18,124 bases of DNA, from NCBI GenBank assembly GCA_030038645.1, contig JASHSR010000130.1:1-18124 (forward strand), written 5' to 3'. This DNA comes from Gammaproteobacteria bacterium (lineage in GTDB: Bacteria; Pseudomonadota; Gammaproteobacteria; Steroidobacterales; Steroidobacteraceae). Shown piece by piece: positions 14,418-18,124 of this stretch. Position 1 is the stretch's first letter. Every line of letters starts with the position of its first letter. The notes under the pieces were generated by a model. That model was not told the DNA's origin. It worked only from the letters and a program-made list of their open reading frames with translations, and did no database searches. The position numbers were made by a program, and so were the translations under genes.

Positions 14418-16322
14418 ATGAGCGATAAACCCAAAGGCGCGGACGAGACCGTCAGCCGGCGAGGCTTTCTGAAGGTGGCGACGGCCAGCGCGGCGGCTAC
14501 GGTTGCCGCGTCGGCGTCGGCTGCAGCTGCCGCGCAGAGCGCCGTCGGCGACCCGCCGGCGCCAGCCGTTCCGCCCTCTGGTCCGACCGTCGAGATGCCG
14601 CCTGTCGCCGAAGCGGCGATAATCGCGCGTCCCGGGTCGGATTTCATGGTCGATGTGCTGAAGTCCCTCGGATTCGAGTACATCTTCGCGGTTCCGGCGA
14701 ATACATTCCTCCCTCTGCAGGAATCGATCATCAACTATGGGGGCAATTCGTCGCCGGAATTCATTACCGCGACCAACGAGGATCTGTCCGCCGGGATGGC
14801 CCACGGCTACGCGAAGATCGAAGGCCGTCCGGCGCTCATCGCTTGCCACGCGAGCGTCGGCACGCAGCATGCGACGATGGGCATCTATAACGCGTTCTGT
14901 GACCGGGAGCCGATGTTCGTCGTCCTCGGCAACGAGCTCGACGCCGCCAAAAAGCACGGCGTGGTCAGCTGGGCGCACAGCGGCCAGGACGTGGCCGCCA
15001 TCGTGCGCGAGTTCGTAAAGTGGGACGATTGCCCCGTCTCTCTCGAGCATTTCGCCGAGTCGGCCGTCCGCGCCTATCGGATCGCGACCACTCCCCCGAT
15101 GATGCCGGTTGCGCTGGTGGCCGACCTCGGCCTTCAGGAGCAGGCGCTTCCCCCCGCAGGGGGACCGCGTGTGCCGAAGCTCGGCACGACCGAGCCGCCG
15201 GCCGGGGATTCCGCAACGGTGGCCGAGCTCGCGAAGATGCTCGTTGCCGCCGAATCCCCGGTGATCGTGGTCGAGCGGCTGGCACGCACGCCCGAGGCGA
15301 TCCCGCTTCTCGTGGAGCTCGCAGAGACCCTCCAGTGCGCGGTGGTCGACCGCAAGCAGCGGATGAATTTCCCGACGCGTCACCCGCTCGAGCAGAGTGG
15401 CAACCCTGCCGCCGTCACCGATGCCGACCTGATCGTCGGCATGGAAGTGCTCGATTTCGCCAATGCGCGGTCGGGGCGTCCGGACGCAAAGCGCGTCGCC
15501 ATCAGCGCCAACGCGCTCTTCAGCAAGAGCGTCTACGGCGCGTATCAGCAGTTCGACGAGGCTGACATCGAGATTGCGGCCGACGCCCAGGCGACGCTGC
15601 CGGCGCTTCTGGAGGCGGTCAAGCGTCACGTGACCGCCCATCGGCGCCGAGCGTTCCAAGAGCGTGGCAGGAAGCTCGCGGAAGCCCACGCGAATGCGCT
15701 GCGAGGCGCGCGCGCGGCGGCGGCGGCCGGTTGGGACTCGAGCCCGATCAGCACCGCCCGCCTATGCATGGAGGTCTGGAACCAGATCAAGGACGAGGAC
15801 TGGTCGTTCGTCGCCGATTCGGTTTTCTTCCAGTACTGGCCGCTGCGATTGTGGGATATGAAGAAGTCGTACCATTATATCGGCGGTCCGGGTGGATACG
15901 GCATAGGCTGGGGCGCTCCCGCAGCGGTGGGTGCGGCGCTTGCAAACAGGAAATACGGCCGGCTTTCGGTCAACATCCAGCAGGATGGCGATTTCATGAT
16001 GGGCCCCGGCATTCTGTGGACGGCGGCGCATCATGAGATTCCGCTCCTGACCTTGATGCACGACAATCGCGCGTACATGGCCGAATTGATGCAGATGGAG
16101 TCCATCGCGTCACGCCGCGGCCGTGGCGCCGCGCGCGCATCGATCGGAACCGCGATCAACGATCCGCCGATCGATTACGCGAAGCTGGCTCGAAGCATGG
16201 GCGTCTATGCCGAAGGGCCGATCAGCAATCCGGGCGATCTGGGCCCTGCGATCAAGCGGGCGATCGCGGTGGTGAAGCGCGGCGAGCCGGCGCTGCTCGC
16301 CACACTGACGCAGCCGCGATAG
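14418..16322 (+). CDS. Tat-exported thiamine-pyrophosphate enzyme
   Basis: This 634-aa protein has the three-domain layout of the acetolactate synthase / benzoylformate decarboxylase superfamily. The N-terminal Pyr domain (about 73-240) contains the catalytic-type Glu121 in TATNEDLSAGMAHGYAK. A central Rossmann-like domain spans about 264-405. The PP domain (about 445-630) carries the diphosphate/Mg motif QQDGD ... HDN (521-550). It begins with a twin-arginine signal, SRRGFLK (13-19), followed by an Ala-rich hydrophobic run, so it is predicted to fold with its cofactor and be exported to the periplasm. Export is rare for this superfamily. Such enzymes break or form bonds next to a keto group (decarboxylase, lyase or oxidase); the reaction here is unknown. 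The ATG follows GAAGGGG closely. The cytochrome gene starts 10 nt after its stop, suggesting redox coupling. Confidence 0.88.
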   Translation: MSDKPKGADETVSRRGFLKVATASAAATVAASASAAAAAQSAVGDPPAPAVPPSGPTVEMPPVAEAAIIARPGSDFMVDVLKSLGFEYIFAVPANTFLPLQESIINYGGNSSPEFITATNEDLSAGMAHGYAKIEGRPALIACHASVGTQHATMGIYNAFCDREPMFVVLGNELDAAKKHGVVSWAHSGQDVAAIVREFVKWDDCPVSLEHFAESAVRAYRIATTPPMMPVALVADLGLQEQALPPAGGPRVPKLGTTEPPAGDSATVAELAKMLVAAESPVIVVERLARTPEAIPLLVELAETLQCAVVDRKQRMNFPTRHPLEQSGNPAAVTDADLIVGMEVLDFANARSGRPDAKRVAISANALFSKSVYGAYQQFDEADIEIAADAQATLPALLEAVKRHVTAHRRRAFQERGRKLAEAHANALRGARAAAAAGWDSSPISTARLCMEVWNQIKDEDWSFVADSVFFQYWPLRLWDMKKSYHYIGGPGGYGIGWGAPAAVGAALANRKYGRLSVNIQQDGDFMMGPGILWTAAHHEIPLLTLMHDNRAYMAELMQMESIASRRGRGAARASIGTAINDPPIDYAKLARSMGVYAEGPISNPGDLGPAIKRAIAVVKRGEPALLATLTQPR

Positions 16323-16332
16323 GGACGGATCC

Positions 16333-16740
16333 GTGCGTTCGCAGGCCCGCATCCCGCGTCCGCATCGTGTGACGGTCGTGGCGTCGATCGCGGCTGTGAC
16401 GGCGCTCGTCTGGCTGGCGCGACAAGCGCAGGACGCAGTCGCCGGTGCGCCGGCGCCAGCCGCCGCTCGCGAGGTGGCGAGCGGACAGCGTCTGTTTATC
16501 AAGTACTTCTGCTATTCCTGTCATGGCACGGACGGCCAGGGCGGGGCGGGGGTCCGATTGAAAGAGCCGTTCCTCCCTCCCTTCGCGACCTTTCGCAGTT
16601 ACGTCCGCAAACCGGCAGGCCGTATGCCCGCATATCGAAGCAACGCGCTATCCGACACTGAGCTCGAGTACATCTATGCGTATTTGAAGAGCATTCCGGC
16701 GCCGGCTTCTGCCAAGAGCATCCCGCTGCTGAATCAATGA
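16333..16740 (+). CDS. Monoheme c-type cytochrome, membrane-anchored or secreted
   Basis: This 135-aa protein has an N-terminal hydrophobic segment (about residues 13-29: VTVVASIAAVTALVWLA) that is either a signal peptide or a membrane anchor. A class I cytochrome c domain follows, with the heme-attachment motif CYSCH (60-64) and a likely axial Met98 in GRMPAY. It should carry one electron at a time in the periplasm, toward an oxidase or reductase. The start is GTG at 16333, chosen because AGGGAC lies seven nucleotides upstream and the next Met is far too late. It sits 10 nt after the TPP enzyme gene, and its TGA overlaps the ATG of the next gene by four bases, so the three are one translational unit. 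It is the natural electron acceptor for a neighbour's oxidation. Confidence 0.92.
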   Translation: MRSQARIPRPHRVTVVASIAAVTALVWLARQAQDAVAGAPAPAAAREVASGQRLFIKYFCYSCHGTDGQGGAGVRLKEPFLPPFATFRSYVRKPAGRMPAYRSNALSDTELEYIYAYLKSIPAPASAKSIPLLNQ

Positions 16741-17942
16741 CGGATTCGCCGGGCGTGAAAGCAGGTTGGAGCACAGCGGACCGGGCGATGAGGATCGCGC
16801 GCATCGCTGTCGCGGCGGTTGCGACGGCCTGCGCCTGCTCAGCCGGAAGCGCCCAGCAAGCTGCACCGGGCACCAATCTGGCGGCGGCGCTGAAGAAGTA
16901 TCAGTTGCGAGAGTCAGTCCGGCCGGCGCGGCAACTCGTGCCGGACTGGACCGAGCCGACGAGGATGATCGTCAAGATCGACAAGCCGCAACGGACCGCG
17001 TGGCTGCAGGAGGCGATGCCGAGCGGTGTGACGGTGGTCGGCGTGCGCAACGAAGCCGAGGCCGCCTCCCAACTTGCCAACGCGGATGCGCTCATACTGC
17101 TCGGATGTCGAGCGGATACGATTGCGAAAGCACCGAAGGTCAAATGGATCAACGTGGCCGGGGGCGGCGCCGACCAGTGCCTGGCGGTTCCCCGGATCGC
17201 GAGCGGCGACATCCTGCTGACCGACGGCCAGAAGGTGAAAGATACCATCCTCGCCGAGATGGCAATGGGCTACGTCTTTGCTTTGGCGAGGTCGATCGAC
17301 GTCGGCCTGGAGAACCAGCGGCTGCACGACTTTTACGCCATCCACGGGCGTGCCGCGAAGCAGTTGCGAGGCTCGACCATGCTGGTCGTGGGACTCGGCG
17401 GAGCTGGCACCGAAATCGCACGCATCGCTCATGCGCTCGGCATGAGGGTGATCGCTACTCGCAATTCCTCACGCAAAGGGCCGCCCTTCGTGAGCTATGT
17501 GGGCCTCGCCAACGAGACGGCAAAGCTCGTAGGCGAAGCTGATGTCGTAGTCGTCTGCGCGCCGCTGACGCCGGCCACGCGCGGCCTGTTCAACACGGCG
17601 ATGTTCAAGCGGATGAAGCGGAATGCCATATTCGTGGACTGGACTCGCGCCGAGATCACCGTTCCGGAGGATCTCGCGGCGGCGCTGAGAGCGGGGACGA
17701 TCGGGAGCGCCGCCCTGAATTGGGCGACCGGCGCGCCCCTGCCCAAGACCGATCCTCTGTGGAGCGCGCCGAATCTCATCCTCGCGCCGTGGGCCGGAAC
17801 CGGGGGCGGGGCCGCAGTCAATCGGGCGAACCAAAGCAAAGCGGACATCGAGATGCGTTGGCTCGTGATCCGGGAGAATATGCGCAGGTTCGCCGAGGGC
17901 GAGAGGATGTACTCGGTGGTCGATCCCAAGCGCGGCTACTAG
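16737..17942 (+). CDS. Exported D-2-hydroxyacid dehydrogenase-fold protein, probable pseudoenzyme
   Basis: This 401-aa protein has the D-isomer 2-hydroxyacid dehydrogenase fold. The dinucleotide loop GLGGAG (219-224) is intact. The position of the usual acidic residue after the second strand is replaced in VIATRNSSRK, a pattern favouring NADP over NAD. The catalytic Arg is present as R304 (DWTRAEITV, aligning with NTARGEIVD). The catalytic Glu of DVFEPEPLP aligns with T331 in NWATGAPLP, and the catalytic His of TPH aligns with W352 in APW. Both acid-base residues are thus missing. It starts with a Sec-type signal (hydrophobic about 21-38, possible cut near SAQ40), so the protein should be periplasmic, where free NAD(P) is not expected. 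An alternative start is the ATG at 16788. The 4-nt overlap with the cytochrome gene ties it to the cassette. A binding, sensing or altered catalytic role is likelier than classic dehydrogenation. Confidence 0.85.
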   Translation: MTDSPGVKAGWSTADRAMRIARIAVAAVATACACSAGSAQQAAPGTNLAAALKKYQLRESVRPARQLVPDWTEPTRMIVKIDKPQRTAWLQEAMPSGVTVVGVRNEAEAASQLANADALILLGCRADTIAKAPKVKWINVAGGGADQCLAVPRIASGDILLTDGQKVKDTILAEMAMGYVFALARSIDVGLENQRLHDFYAIHGRAAKQLRGSTMLVVGLGGAGTEIARIAHALGMRVIATRNSSRKGPPFVSYVGLANETAKLVGEADVVVVCAPLTPATRGLFNTAMFKRMKRNAIFVDWTRAEITVPEDLAAALRAGTIGSAALNWATGAPLPKTDPLWSAPNLILAPWAGTGGGAAVNRANQSKADIEMRWLVIRENMRRFAEGERMYSVVDPKRGY

Positions 17943-18087
17943 AGGCGTCACGCATGCCGCCGGCGGCGCCTTCTCTCGGCGCGCCGTCCGTCCAGAAGCG
18001 GCGCCGCCTCGAATCGTCAAGGGCCGATCTATTGAGGGATTCCGACGGCTCCCCTGCTAGGTCCGGTTCGAAAGGCGAGAGGAGAGA
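17943..18087 (+). other. Intergenic region with a possible transcript end
   Basis: These 145 nt after the last cassette gene hold no convincing gene. A 12-nt palindrome (GCCGCCGGCGGC, 17956-17967) and a 5-bp hairpin with a pyrimidine loop (GCGCC-TTCTCTC-GGCGC, 17966-17982) could end the transcript, without a T-run. A 45-codon open frame from 17954 has no ribosome site and is not credible. Confidence 0.4.
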
Positions 18088-18124
18088 TTGAGCCAAGTCA
18101 TCCATGTCGAGAGACTCGTCGATG
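18088..18124 (+). CDS. Possible start of the next gene (3' truncated)
   Basis: A TTG at 18088 opens a frame reading MSQVIHVERLVD to the window's end, preceded by the purine-rich GAGAGGAGAGA. The AGGAG core is only three nucleotides from the TTG, so the start is uncertain. Twelve codons do not allow a family call. Confidence 0.3.
   Translation, partial: MSQVIHVERLVD

Noticed and set aside
13992..15689. 565-codon open frame on the minus strand
   Set aside because: It is antisense to the TPP enzyme gene and the repeat protein, is rich in Arg, Gly and His, and shows no domain. The sense-strand reading has conserved catalytic motifs.
18031..18062. Possible fourth copy of the bipartite motif before the right-edge gene (ATTGAGGGATTCCG...)
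   Set aside because: The first box matches copy 2 at 11 of 14 bases, but at the 11-nt spacing there is GCTAGGT instead of GTCGTAT. Too weak to include without a genome-wide scan.
1..18124. tRNA, rRNA, CRISPR arrays, insertion sequences, integrase genes
   Set aside because: None was seen: no regular spaced repeats, no transposase or integrase motifs, and no tRNA-like cloverleaf noticed by eye.

Overview
The window is GC-rich, densely coded bacterial chromosome. A TonB-dependent receptor, a FecI/FecR pair, c-type cytochrome and sigma-54 signalling point to a Gram-negative proteobacterium. The style of the receptor and neighbours suggests a gammaproteobacterium of the Steroidobacter/Xanthomonas sort, but this is an impression from gene content, not a placement.

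Left edge (1-1715): the 3' end of an unrecognised + strand gene, then a small CDGSH iron-sulfur protein and an LLM-class (F420/FMN-type) oxidoreductase, both on the minus strand.

Operon A (1768-7941, minus strand): five genes in order ABC ATPase, MacB/FtsX-type permease, second permease, NtrC-type sigma-54 activator, NtrY-like histidine kinase. A full match to the sigma-54 -24/-12 consensus lies just upstream of the ATPase start. An IHF-like site and a perfect 9-bp inverted repeat sit at the distances expected for an NtrC-type enhancer. The operon therefore probably encodes its own activator and is controlled through it.

Region B (8298-13227, plus strand): an ECF sigma factor of FecI type, a FecR-type anti-sigma regulator and a 1078-aa TonB receptor with an N-terminal STN signalling domain, a complete cell-surface-signalling triad. 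A 32-bp bipartite motif with identical spacing occurs three times: before the receptor gene, inside the sigma gene, and pointing at operon A. It is a candidate promoter for this sigma factor and could link the receptor system to the ABC operon.

Region C (13293-17942, plus strand): four genes downstream of the receptor, all apparently exported or membrane-anchored. They are a protein of unknown function with two NTF2-like-looking repeats, a Tat-signal thiamine-pyrophosphate enzyme, a monoheme cytochrome c and a D-2-hydroxyacid-dehydrogenase-fold protein with a signal peptide that has lost its catalytic Glu and His. The last three are tightly coupled (10-nt gap, then a 4-nt overlap). The inference is that the receptor brings a ligand into the periplasm and this cassette processes it there, with the cytochrome as electron carrier. 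I know of no described pathway of this composition, and the substrate cannot be read from the sequence. The next gene may start at the right edge.
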